Shown: positions 29,295-37,559 of the stretch, piece after piece
Layout: each line of letters opens with the position of its first letter
Numbering within the stretch: position 1 is the stretch's first letter
Assembly: GCA_903871545.1 (NCBI GenBank)
Contig: CAIQHG010000012.1
Location: 1-64,000, forward strand
From: an uncultured Burkholderiales bacterium
Lineage (GTDB): Bacteria; Pseudomonadota; Gammaproteobacteria; Burkholderiales; Burkholderiaceae_C
Direction: 5' to 3'
DNA length: 64,000 nucleotides
The notes under the pieces: model-generated
Databases searched by the model: none
What the model was told of the DNA's origin: nothing
What the model saw: the letters and a program-made list of their open reading frames with translations, nothing else
Translations under genes and position numbers: made by a program

Positions 29295-29960
29295 TCATTT
29301 CAGCTCAGTGAGGCATTCATCCGTAGATTTAACACTGCCAAATAATCTTTTAAAGTTTTTCATAGTTGAGTGGTGTAGGTCCTCATGTGTCGTTCCGCAC
29401 GCGTCCTCTACCAAGGTGACTGAATACCCTCTGTCTGCAGCCTCTCTAGCTGTAGTCTCTACACACATATTAGTTGAAACACCGGTTAAATAGAGTTGAT
29501 CACAGTTCAAAGACCTGAGAAGACTATCAATGCCAGTCGAGGCAAATGCGCCTATCGTTGTTTTTCTAAGAACATAGTCTGTCTCTAAGGGCTTTAACTC
29601 TTCGATAATTTCGTGCTCTTTTGAACCCACATAATTACCCAACTTAACGAACAACTCTTTCATGTGAAAGGGGGCATCATGGGCGTTCGCCTGCGCGGCT
29701 CCTATTGTGATGTAGACGACGGGTCTGCCTAAGTGGTGAAACAAATCAATCATCTTTCGTGAGTTTGGAACAACAAATTTCTCGATTCGCTCGAAACGGT
29801 ACTCTCCCACATTTGAGCCTTGTTGCTTTAGCTGCCGAGCGAGCGCCCCCTCCTTTGAACCCGTTGCATACTGCATATCGATGACTAAAAGCGCTGTGCT
29901 AGAAACTGAGATTTTACGCTTTCGGGTATAGGCATTGATGTAGTCAGTTGTTGTATTCAT
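29295..29960 (-). CDS. Isochorismatase family cysteine hydrolase
   Basis: ALLVIDMQYATG (D), YVLRKTTIGAF (K), GVSTNMCVETTAREAADRGY (C). Confidence 0.88.
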   Translation of the reverse strand: MNTTTDYINAYTRKRKISVSSTALLVIDMQYATGSKEGALARQLKQQGSNVGEYRFERIEKFVVPNSRKMIDLFHHLGRPVVYITIGAAQANAHDAPFHMKELFVKLGNYVGSKEHEIIEELKPLETDYVLRKTTIGAFASTGIDSLLRSLNCDQLYLTGVSTNMCVETTAREAADRGYSVTLVEDACGTTHEDLHHSTMKNFKRLFGSVKSTDECLTELK

Positions 29961-29986
29961 GATAAGGGGTAGATTGGGTTTGAAAA

Positions 29987-30844
29987 TTAAACTGGAAACT
30001 GTTTCGCATAGTGACTAACGATTTCCGAACCTGTTGCGCACCATACACCTGGATGCGAAAAAATGTAATCAAATGCTTTGGATAAATAATCGATTCGGTG
30101 AGGCTGGCCCATTATAAAAGGGTGAATCGCAATATTCATGACCCGCCCACCCTCCGCGTACAAAGTATCAAATGTATCGCAAATATTCATACCAAACTCT
30201 TTAGCCTCTATGCCTCTTCGCCAAGCAATGCTGTCGTTGATCTCCATTGAGTAAGGAAGCGATAATAGTCTACCGCTCTTCACGTTGATTTCTGTAGGTT
30301 GATCATCGTGATAAAAATCACAAATATAGCTAATTCCAGCCTCTGCAACCAAATCAGGCGTGTTCAGTGTATTGGACGCAGCTGGAGAGAACCACCCCTT
30401 AAAAGGAGCGCCCACCGAGTCGATATGCATTTGCTGAGCTTTTTGAATTTCAGTCCTTTCTTCCTCCTCCGTCATGTTCCAGTGATAACGGGTGTTATAA
30501 ATCCCGTGGGACATAAATTCCCACTCTCTTTTCGCCATCTCCTGTGCGATTTCTGGATACATCGTTAAAACAGCCATGGACAAAGAAACTGTGCATTTAA
30601 TTTTGAAGCGATCCATCAACTCAAAAAATCTCCAAACTCCGACCCTGTTACCGTAATCTCTTTGCCCGTAACCCAAAATATCTGGATGAGGCGTGCGGGG
30701 CCAAGGATCTCTTACTTTGACTAAGGAGGGAAGGTATTCATAGTGTTCAATATTAGGTGCCACCCAAAGCGCAATGCGAGCATTTGAGGGCCAAGCTATA
30801 GGGGCTCTCTCAGTGATTGCACTATATGTAATTCTTGAATTCAA
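29987..30844 (-). CDS. PuuE-type polysaccharide deacetylase-fold protein (allantoinase-like)
   Basis: RDYGNRVGVWRFFELMDRFKIKCTVSLSMAVL, EFMSHGIYNTRYHWNM, IHPFIMGQPHRIDYL; TTG start. Confidence 0.78.
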   Translation of the reverse strand: MNSRITYSAITERAPIAWPSNARIALWVAPNIEHYEYLPSLVKVRDPWPRTPHPDILGYGQRDYGNRVGVWRFFELMDRFKIKCTVSLSMAVLTMYPEIAQEMAKREWEFMSHGIYNTRYHWNMTEEEERTEIQKAQQMHIDSVGAPFKGWFSPAASNTLNTPDLVAEAGISYICDFYHDDQPTEINVKSGRLLSLPYSMEINDSIAWRRGIEAKEFGMNICDTFDTLYAEGGRVMNIAIHPFIMGQPHRIDYLSKAFDYIFSHPGVWCATGSEIVSHYAKQFPV

Positions 30845-30908
30845 CTGGATATCCGTTTTTTACAGAAGATCTTAAAAATTGTAACAGCGCTGAGGGAGTA
30901 TGCTTTTT

Positions 30909-31700
30909 TTACAAGGGCTTGGCCGTCACAGCTGCTCGAGCAAGATTTGCCTCCTCCCGTATGACCTCCATCACGTGACGCTTGATATCGTTAAAGTCAG
31001 AGGAGGTAACGTCACGTGGCCTGTCTAAATTTATTTTGATTAACTCGCGAAGCTTGCCGGGACGGTGGGTCATAATTGCAATTTGAGTTCCAAGGATCAG
31101 TGCCTCATCCACGCTGTGGGTCACGAATAGTATTGTGCTGTGGTACTTCTCCCAAATCGCGACAAGTTCTTCTTGCATCTCCAACTTTGTCTGCGCGTCT
31201 AGCGCAGCAAAGGGCTCGTCCATCAAAATGACTGCCGGGTTTTGAAGCAATGCCCGAGCAATGCCCACGCGCTGGGCCATCCCGCCCGATAATTCGCTTG
31301 GAAAGTGGCGCTCAAAACCTTTTAGCTTTACTGCGTCAATAAAGGGCTGTGCTGCCTCTTGTCTTTGCTCCTTACTATGACCCTTCAACTTTAATGCAAA
31401 TGCGATGTTGTCCCAGACAGGCAACCAAGGCATCAAATTAGGTTGTTGAAAAACCATTCCTCTATCTGCTCCTGGTCCCAAAATAGGGCGACCATCTACC
31501 AATACATCTCCGCGAGTGGGTTTTTCAAAACCAGCGACCATGTTGAGGAGAGTAGATTTCCCGCAACCGCTAGGGCCGATCAAACAAACAAACTCTTTCT
31601 TCTCCACGCTAAGTGAGACGCGGTCTATTGCCAATGTTTTCGTTTCACGCACTTGATCATGAAATTCTTTTACGATATCGTTCAGTTGGATGAATGACAT
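30909..31700 (-). CDS. ABC transporter ATP-binding protein (nitrate/sulfonate/taurine type)
   Basis: GPSGCGKSTLLNMVAGFEKPTRGDV, LSGGMAQRVGIARALLQNPAVILMDEPFAALD. Confidence 0.92.
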   Translation of the reverse strand: MSFIQLNDIVKEFHDQVRETKTLAIDRVSLSVEKKEFVCLIGPSGCGKSTLLNMVAGFEKPTRGDVLVDGRPILGPGADRGMVFQQPNLMPWLPVWDNIAFALKLKGHSKEQRQEAAQPFIDAVKLKGFERHFPSELSGGMAQRVGIARALLQNPAVILMDEPFAALDAQTKLEMQEELVAIWEKYHSTILFVTHSVDEALILGTQIAIMTHRPGKLRELIKINLDRPRDVTSSDFNDIKRHVMEVIREEANLARAAVTAKPL

Positions 31701-31709
31701 AAGTACCCT

Positions 31710-32543
31710 TTAAGAAGCCACGCCCTGCAAAGTTCCTGCCTGTTGCCAACGCAGTAATTTATTAGAGATAGCTTTGACAGCAAAATCAGATAGAAAACCT
31801 AATAGTCCGATGCTAAACATGCTGGCTATAACCATGTCATATCGTAAAAAGTAATAGGAATCCCAAAGTACATATCCAAGCCCACTTTTAACGGCGACCA
31901 TTTCAGCCGTCACAGTCAGCATCCACGCACTTCCAACGCCAATTCGAAGACCGGCAAAGATACTGGGCATGGCAGCGGGCAAGACAACAAATCTTAGCAA
32001 TTGGCTCTCAGTGGCCCCAGCCATTGAGGCGGCACGCAATAAGTCTCGACTAACCGTTTTGACACCGTGAATGGTGTTCATTAAGATGGGGAAAAATGCG
32101 CCTAAGAACACTAAAAATATGGCAGGTTTATTTGCTATGCCAAACCAAATAATGGCTAAAGGTATCCAAGATACGGGCGGTATCGGACGCAGTATCTGCA
32201 AAGTAGGCTCAATCGTCTTCTCAAACAAACGAGACCATCCGATTCCTACCCCTAGACCAATGGCTAGTACGGTGGCAATAAAGTAGCCAGTAAATACTCT
32301 TGTACTGCTTGATAAAGCGTCAATGTACCAATGGCCTGCATTATCTTGCGTAAATTCGTCAATCGCAAAAAGCCAATCTGCCCATGACATTAAAACACGG
32401 GAAGGTGCCGGTAAAAGTGCCGGCGGAATGTATCCAGAGCGTGAAAAAAGCTCCCATCCTATGAGCAATAAAGCCGGCACCCACACTCTTCCCTTGTAAG
32501 ACCAGATATTTTTAATAATTCGCATTATCAACTTAATAACCAA
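31710..32543 (-). CDS. ABC transporter permease (nitrate/sulfonate/taurine type)
   Basis: TauC/SsuC-like IGWSRLFEKTIEPTLQILRPIPPVSWIPLAIIWFGI; RAASMAGATESQLLRFVVLPAAMPSI EAA loop. Confidence 0.9.
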   Translation of the reverse strand: MVIKLIMRIIKNIWSYKGRVWVPALLLIGWELFSRSGYIPPALLPAPSRVLMSWADWLFAIDEFTQDNAGHWYIDALSSSTRVFTGYFIATVLAIGLGVGIGWSRLFEKTIEPTLQILRPIPPVSWIPLAIIWFGIANKPAIFLVFLGAFFPILMNTIHGVKTVSRDLLRAASMAGATESQLLRFVVLPAAMPSIFAGLRIGVGSAWMLTVTAEMVAVKSGLGYVLWDSYYFLRYDMVIASMFSIGLLGFLSDFAVKAISNKLLRWQQAGTLQGVAS

Positions 32544-33573
32544 GTGCCGAAGCGGGTTTACCCGTCACCTCAGTCAAAAAGGTGTAGTTCATATTTTTGT
32601 CGATGTCTGAGCTCACATCACGGGAAATGTACTTAAGATCTAACATCATCTCCGCAATAGCGTGGGTAGAGGACCTTTGCATTGAAATATCAGGATATGC
32701 ATTTTTGAGAGCCTCTGTGGCAACTGCTTTATCAAGTCCAGTTCCTTTAACGATGCTGTCAATCCAGCCTTGTTTGTCTTTGTTCAGTTGATCAACTAAC
32801 TTTACAACGGAGGCGACGGTTTGACGCACAGCCTCTGGCTTTTCTTTGACAACGTCAGAGCGTGTCACAATCAAATTGGTGAGCCTTCCAGCAGCTTGTT
32901 CATAGGGGAAATTAAAATGTTTGCCCACGCCTGTGAGTCTGATTTGCGATGCAAATGGTTCAACCGTACCAATCAACTCAATCTCCCCTCTTTGCAATGC
33001 TGCAGCGTGGTCTGCGGGATTGGGGATATTGACAAATTGCACATCACGGCTTGGATTAATCCCATTTTTAACTAACTCTCCGCGCATGTGCAAGTCCTGG
33101 GCGTTGCCCCTTGAAGCTGCAATACGAAATGGTTTACCTTGAGCTTTGTAATCGGCTATCATTTTTTTAAGTCCAGCCCAGTCGTTTGGATTTAAAGTTG
33201 AATCCTTTGCAACCAAGAGCTCCGAGCCGCCGTTGACTTGACCAGATACTGCGACCAAATCCATCCCCTTGTCCAAACCCGTTACGAAGTGCAAATAAGT
33301 AACTTGTGCAATGTCCACGCTTTTAGACACAAGCGCTGTGAGCGCGTCATTGCCTGAGTTAAAGTTAATCGCCTCGATTTCAACTCCTTTTGCTAAACCG
33401 GGAACCATGGCCATTGATAAGCAATGAGCACATTTGGCATATGCCATTTTAATTTTTGGTACAGCAGTTTGTGCTTGAACAGTAAAGCTGTAGCCAAGTC
33501 CAAGACTTGCTAGCAAAGTCGCCAGAGCTATAGAACGAGTCAAAACCGAAATTGGCTTGAAGGAAAAAAACAT
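32533..33573 (-). CDS. ABC transporter substrate-binding protein (NMT1/TauA-like)
   Basis: Signal peptide; DIAQVTYLHFVTGLDKGMDLVAVSGQ; operonic with TauBC-like genes. Confidence 0.82.
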   Translation of the reverse strand: MFFSFKPISVLTRSIALATLLASLGLGYSFTVQAQTAVPKIKMAYAKCAHCLSMAMVPGLAKGVEIEAINFNSGNDALTALVSKSVDIAQVTYLHFVTGLDKGMDLVAVSGQVNGGSELLVAKDSTLNPNDWAGLKKMIADYKAQGKPFRIAASRGNAQDLHMRGELVKNGINPSRDVQFVNIPNPADHAAALQRGEIELIGTVEPFASQIRLTGVGKHFNFPYEQAAGRLTNLIVTRSDVVKEKPEAVRQTVASVVKLVDQLNKDKQGWIDSIVKGTGLDKAVATEALKNAYPDISMQRSSTHAIAEMMLDLKYISRDVSSDIDKNMNYTFLTEVTGKPASALGY

Positions 33574-33612
33574 AATATTAACTCCTTTGAAAGTTTACTG
33601 GTTATAAAAAAA

Positions 33613-34359
33613 TTACGAGTTTGCCACTATCAAAGCTCTCATTGAAAGCGACAGGCCTTTGTTTAATTTTTGTGGAGGAGATGCATAACTGCCCTCCCTT
33701 GCTTTTTCAGGTCTAAGTCGAGCCAGCATTTCTGCTTGTTGAATAGCGCTTGATACGCCGTCAACTACTGGCGCGGGCAATAAGTGCTTTATTGTGCGAG
33801 CAAGTCCCGCCAAAGGTGCTCCTGCAAGCACAATGACATCAGCTCCGTCCTCTCGCACACACCGATTGGCCAATTCAATCAATCTTTCGCCTTGCTCCTC
33901 TTGCACCGTTACAACATCTTTAAGGGGCTCGTTTAAAGACCTAAAACTAGCTAAACGACCGCTTAGGTGGTAGGCATGCACAGTATCTAAATACCATCCG
34001 CGCATGCGCGGAGAAATTGAAACAATTGAGAATCTGCTTCCAAGTTGGCAAGCACAGGCAAGAGATGCCTCAGTCATACCCGTGACGGGTACTTGTAATA
34101 CTTCGCGCAAAGCAGCTAATCCAGGATCCCCAAAGGCTGCAACCACCACAGCGTCATGTCCAGCTACGTTGGCAGCGACTTTTTCGGCCGTAGCGTAAGC
34201 CCCAACCATGGCCTCAAACCGAGTCTCAATATAGGCCACACCAAAATCAGCCGTTAACGCCGTGATCTCGGTTCCCTCGGAGGCGCTACGAATAGCCTCG
34301 GCTCGAATTAGTTCCGTCACACCGGTGGAAATATTGGGATTTACGACCAATAACTTCAT
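33613..34359 (-). CDS. Asp/Glu/hydantoin racemase-fold protein
   Basis: MKLLVVNPNISTGVTELI, HDAVVVAAFGDPGLAALREVLQVPVTGMTEAS, ADVIVLAGAPLAGLA. Confidence 0.8.
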   Translation of the reverse strand: MKLLVVNPNISTGVTELIRAEAIRSASEGTEITALTADFGVAYIETRFEAMVGAYATAEKVAANVAGHDAVVVAAFGDPGLAALREVLQVPVTGMTEASLACACQLGSRFSIVSISPRMRGWYLDTVHAYHLSGRLASFRSLNEPLKDVVTVQEEQGERLIELANRCVREDGADVIVLAGAPLAGLARTIKHLLPAPVVDGVSSAIQQAEMLARLRPEKAREGSYASPPQKLNKGLSLSMRALIVANS

Positions 34360-34365
34360 ATTTTT

Positions 34366-35814
34366 TTACTCTTTCCAAAGAGGTGAACGATGCCCGCGGC
34401 CCCGTACTTTTGCAGGAACAGGGCGTTCACATGCTAAGAATTGACCGTGTCCTGGATTTCCTAAATAGACCCCGTCTTGCCAAACCACAACACCCCTAGA
34501 TAAGGTTATAGCGGGCCAAGCTTGCACCTTTATACCTTCATAAGGTGTGTAATCAACGTTGTGGTGGAGCGCGCTATTTTGAATCGTTCGGGGTGTATCT
34601 AAATCCCATACCACTAAGTCCGCATCAGAGCCAACGGCAATGGTCCCTTTTTTGGGAAAAAGACCGTAGAGTTTGGCAGCATTTGTTGATGTCAATGCAA
34701 CAAAATTGTGAAGATCTATTCGTCCATTCAAAACACCGTGAGACATCAAAAGGGACATCCGAGTTTCTAGCCCAGGGATACCGTTTGGCACTTCATTAAA
34801 AGCAGCCCCTTCCCCGCGCACTTTCTTACCCGTTGGACCCTCAAATGCAAAGGGGGCGTGATCTGATGAGAAGACTTGAAAGGTTCCGTTATCTAAAGCA
34901 CGCCAAATAATCTCTTGATTGGCTTTATCCCTAGGGGGAGGACTGCAAATACATTTAGCCCCCTCAAATCCGTCTAACCCTAAGTCATCCGCGGTCAGCA
35001 TCAAATACTGAGGACACGTCTCTCCGTAAATTTTAAGTCCCAAGCTCTGGGCTGCGCGAATTTGATCTACCGCTTCGCGCCCCGACACGTGAACCACCAA
35101 AATAGGCACATCCACCAGCTCAGCTAAGGCAATAGCGCGGTGAGTTGCCTCTCGCTCAATCAACATGGGGCGTGAATGAGCGTGATAAATTGGCGACGTC
35201 ATACCAGCCTCTAACAATTGATCGGTTAACCACGCGATGCAATCGGCATTTTCTGCATGAATCATCGTCATTGCCCCCTCTCTTCTTGCCAAGGCTAGAA
35301 GATTTAGGATTTGACGATCATTAAGCTTCATATCGTCATAGGTCATGTAAACCTTAAACGATGTGTACCCTTTCTCAACCAAGCGCGGCAACTCCTCTTT
35401 AAGTACCTGGGGGGTCGGATCACTAACAATCAAATGAAAGGCATAATCAATTGAAGCCAATTTACCCGCACGCTTATGATAATCGTCCACCGCATCTTGA
35501 AGAGATTGGCCTTTGAACTGACAGGCGAAAGGAATCACTGTGGTTGTTCCACCGCAAGCAGCGGACCTTGTGCCAGACAGAAAATCGTCTACCATTTTTG
35601 AGCCATCTGACATGGGTTGATCTAAATGGCAATGAGAGTCTATCCCCCCCGGGGTGACGAGGCGACCTTTGGCGTCAATTTCTTTTCGCCCTCCACTCAG
35701 CCCTTTAGCTATTGCATTTATTTGACCGTTAACCACTCCAATATCTGCAAGGTAGCGATCCGTAGCAGTGACGACCTCTGCAGAGCGAATTACTAAGTCA
35801 AAGTCCTCTCTCAT
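34366..35814 (-). CDS. Dihydropyrimidinase/D-hydantoinase family amidohydrolase
   Basis: GGIDSHCHLDQPM (HxH), TSFKVYMTYDDMKL (candidate carboxy-Lys), MIHAENADCI, VVHVSGREAVDQI, FSSDHAPF. ATG 35814 preferred because it overlaps the upstream stop as ATGA. Confidence 0.9.
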   Translation of the reverse strand: MREDFDLVIRSAEVVTATDRYLADIGVVNGQINAIAKGLSGGRKEIDAKGRLVTPGGIDSHCHLDQPMSDGSKMVDDFLSGTRSAACGGTTTVIPFACQFKGQSLQDAVDDYHKRAGKLASIDYAFHLIVSDPTPQVLKEELPRLVEKGYTSFKVYMTYDDMKLNDRQILNLLALARREGAMTMIHAENADCIAWLTDQLLEAGMTSPIYHAHSRPMLIEREATHRAIALAELVDVPILVVHVSGREAVDQIRAAQSLGLKIYGETCPQYLMLTADDLGLDGFEGAKCICSPPPRDKANQEIIWRALDNGTFQVFSSDHAPFAFEGPTGKKVRGEGAAFNEVPNGIPGLETRMSLLMSHGVLNGRIDLHNFVALTSTNAAKLYGLFPKKGTIAVGSDADLVVWDLDTPRTIQNSALHHNVDYTPYEGIKVQAWPAITLSRGVVVWQDGVYLGNPGHGQFLACERPVPAKVRGRGHRSPLWKE

Positions 35815-36536
35815 GTAACCTCCCTGAACAATCTTCCCCAACCTTTTATACGCCCAGTATCTATACCACTCAATTGCAAAGCTTTCCAAACAACAGTTGC
35901 CACGCTGTCATAAATTGCGATACCCAGCTCCATCTCTAGTTCCTCGACCAAAGGAGCGCCGCGCAGGTTTGTACACATAATTAAAATAGCCTCAGGCTTA
36001 AGCGTCGCTACTTCTCGGATCATTAACTCTAGTTGAGAGGATGAGACCTCAGAGAATGAATAATTGTCCTCTAATCCTGAATGTTGTTCGGCCACAATCT
36101 CGTAGCCTGCATTTTGATAATTAAGAATAATAGCCGCTTGCACCTCATCCGTGTAAGGAGAAACGAGACCTAGTCTACGCGCTCCCGTTTTTTGTAATAT
36201 CTCGTTGAACGCCAAAACTGAGGTACACGCGCGTGCACTTGTTGAGGACTCGATACTTTTGCAAAGCCGGTTGTCTGAATCAAAACCCAACCAACTTGAA
36301 GATGTCCCGCTCCAACCAATGACTTGACACTTGGCATGCTCCAACAATTCAGCCGCTTTAACCACTTCAGGTGTTGCAAATTGAGCCAAAGCACCCTCAC
36401 TCAAAGCTATACGAGTAACTGCAAAGCGACCAAAATGTGCACTTGCCTCAGGCACACCTCTTAACATCTCCGATGTCAGTGGCTCAAGAACCGTATTGGA
36501 CGACGGCGTCAATATGCCTAGCAAAACCCGTTGCAT
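35811..36536 (-). CDS. Arylmalonate decarboxylase/maleate isomerase-like Asp/Glu racemase-fold protein
   Basis: LGILTPSSNTVLEPLT; GWSGTSSSWLG (Gly at first catalytic site), AILIMCTNLRGAPL (Cys at second site). Confidence 0.75.
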   Translation of the reverse strand: MQRVLLGILTPSSNTVLEPLTSEMLRGVPEASAHFGRFAVTRIALSEGALAQFATPEVVKAAELLEHAKCQVIGWSGTSSSWLGFDSDNRLCKSIESSTSARACTSVLAFNEILQKTGARRLGLVSPYTDEVQAAIILNYQNAGYEIVAEQHSGLEDNYSFSEVSSSQLELMIREVATLKPEAILIMCTNLRGAPLVEELEMELGIAIYDSVATVVWKALQLSGIDTGRIKGWGRLFREVT

Positions 36537-36667
36537 TTAAATCTCCCTTTTGTTTTAACTAGCAAACGTCGAGCCAGCCACATTTATTCAGAATATAAGA
36601 CTTTTAAAGTTATTTAACAAGATAAAGTCAAACTAAAGCACATCTGTGGTGCACAAAATAATTTTAG

Positions 36668-36726
36668 TATCCTACTTTAGTGCATCTTGGATACAAGATA
36701 GAGCAAACCCTGTATCCAAATGGATA
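36668..36726. promoter_or_regulatory. GGATA/TATCC operator-like array in divergent promoter
   Basis: Perfect 9-bp inverted repeat TTGGATACA 36687-36695 / TGTATCCAA 36711-36719, flanked by further TATCC (36668-36672) and GGATA (36722-36726) units. Confidence 0.5.
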
Positions 36727-36791
36727 AAAACCAATTAAGTTAGTGGGCAGTGTTCCACTTTAAATGGCATGCCTATTGCACGAAAAAAAAT

Positions 36792-37559
36792 ATGACAAAT
36801 TATGATCTCTACGACCGAGAAATTTTGGTGGATGAATCTGCTGATGATGCAACCGCTCGAACTACGTTAATGTATTCACAAATCGTCTCATCAATAGTTG
36901 AACATCGCATTGCCCCTGGAACACGGTTTAGGGAGGAGCGCTTAGCAGATTTGTTTAAGGTCAGCAGGACCCAGGTTCGAAAAGTCTTGCAAAGACTCGA
37001 GCTAGAGGGCTTAGTGGCTAGGCAGCCTCGCAAAGGCGTTACTGTGGCCACACCTAATGCGCAGGAGACCAAAGATATATTTGAGGCGAGGCGTTTAATT
37101 GAGCCTTGGATTGTGGAACAACTTTGTCAAAATTGCAGCCGAAAAGATATATTGGATTTTAAAAAAATTATCAAAGAGGAGAATCAAGCACAACAAAAAG
37201 GTGAGCGACATCTGGCAGTTCGCTTATCAGGAGAATTTCACCGCTCATTAGCCGCGGCCGCCCATAACCAAGCACTGATTAAAACGATGGGTGAGTTGAC
37301 TCTGCGAACTTGTTTGGCCTTATTGGCAAATAAAGCATCTACTAAAGTCACTTGTCGCAATCAAGAACATAAAGAAATTATTGAAGCCATTCAGGACAAG
37401 GATCATAAAACTGCCGCCCGCCTGATGGTCGCCCACCTGCAGCATATTGAAAACTCAATGGAGTTACCCACCAAATCGGACTCAACCGATGACTTAGATC
37501 GGTTATTGTTGGGACTTCCGCAGGGAAGCCCTAAGTCACCCAAAGTGAGCAAAAAGTGA
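36792..37559 (+). CDS. GntR-family transcriptional regulator (FCD-type)
   Basis: wHTH FREERLADLFKVSRTQVRKVLQRLELEGLVARQPRKGVTV then all-helical C-terminal domain; ATG 36792 preferred. Confidence 0.88.
   Translation: MTNYDLYDREILVDESADDATARTTLMYSQIVSSIVEHRIAPGTRFREERLADLFKVSRTQVRKVLQRLELEGLVARQPRKGVTVATPNAQETKDIFEARRLIEPWIVEQLCQNCSRKDILDFKKIIKEENQAQQKGERHLAVRLSGEFHRSLAAAAHNQALIKTMGELTLRTCLALLANKASTKVTCRNQEHKEIIEAIQDKDHKTAARLMVAHLQHIENSMELPTKSDSTDDLDRLLLGLPQGSPKSPKVSKK

Noticed and set aside
29292-29314. GCCTCA...TGAGGC inverted repeat at the isochorismatase stop
   Set aside because: Short 6-bp arms, 11-nt loop and no T-tract; insufficient to call a terminator
30847-30854. GGATATCC palindrome upstream of the PuuE-like gene, sharing GGATA with the GntR array
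   Set aside because: Only 8 bp and lacks the extended TTGGATACA half-site; chance match likely
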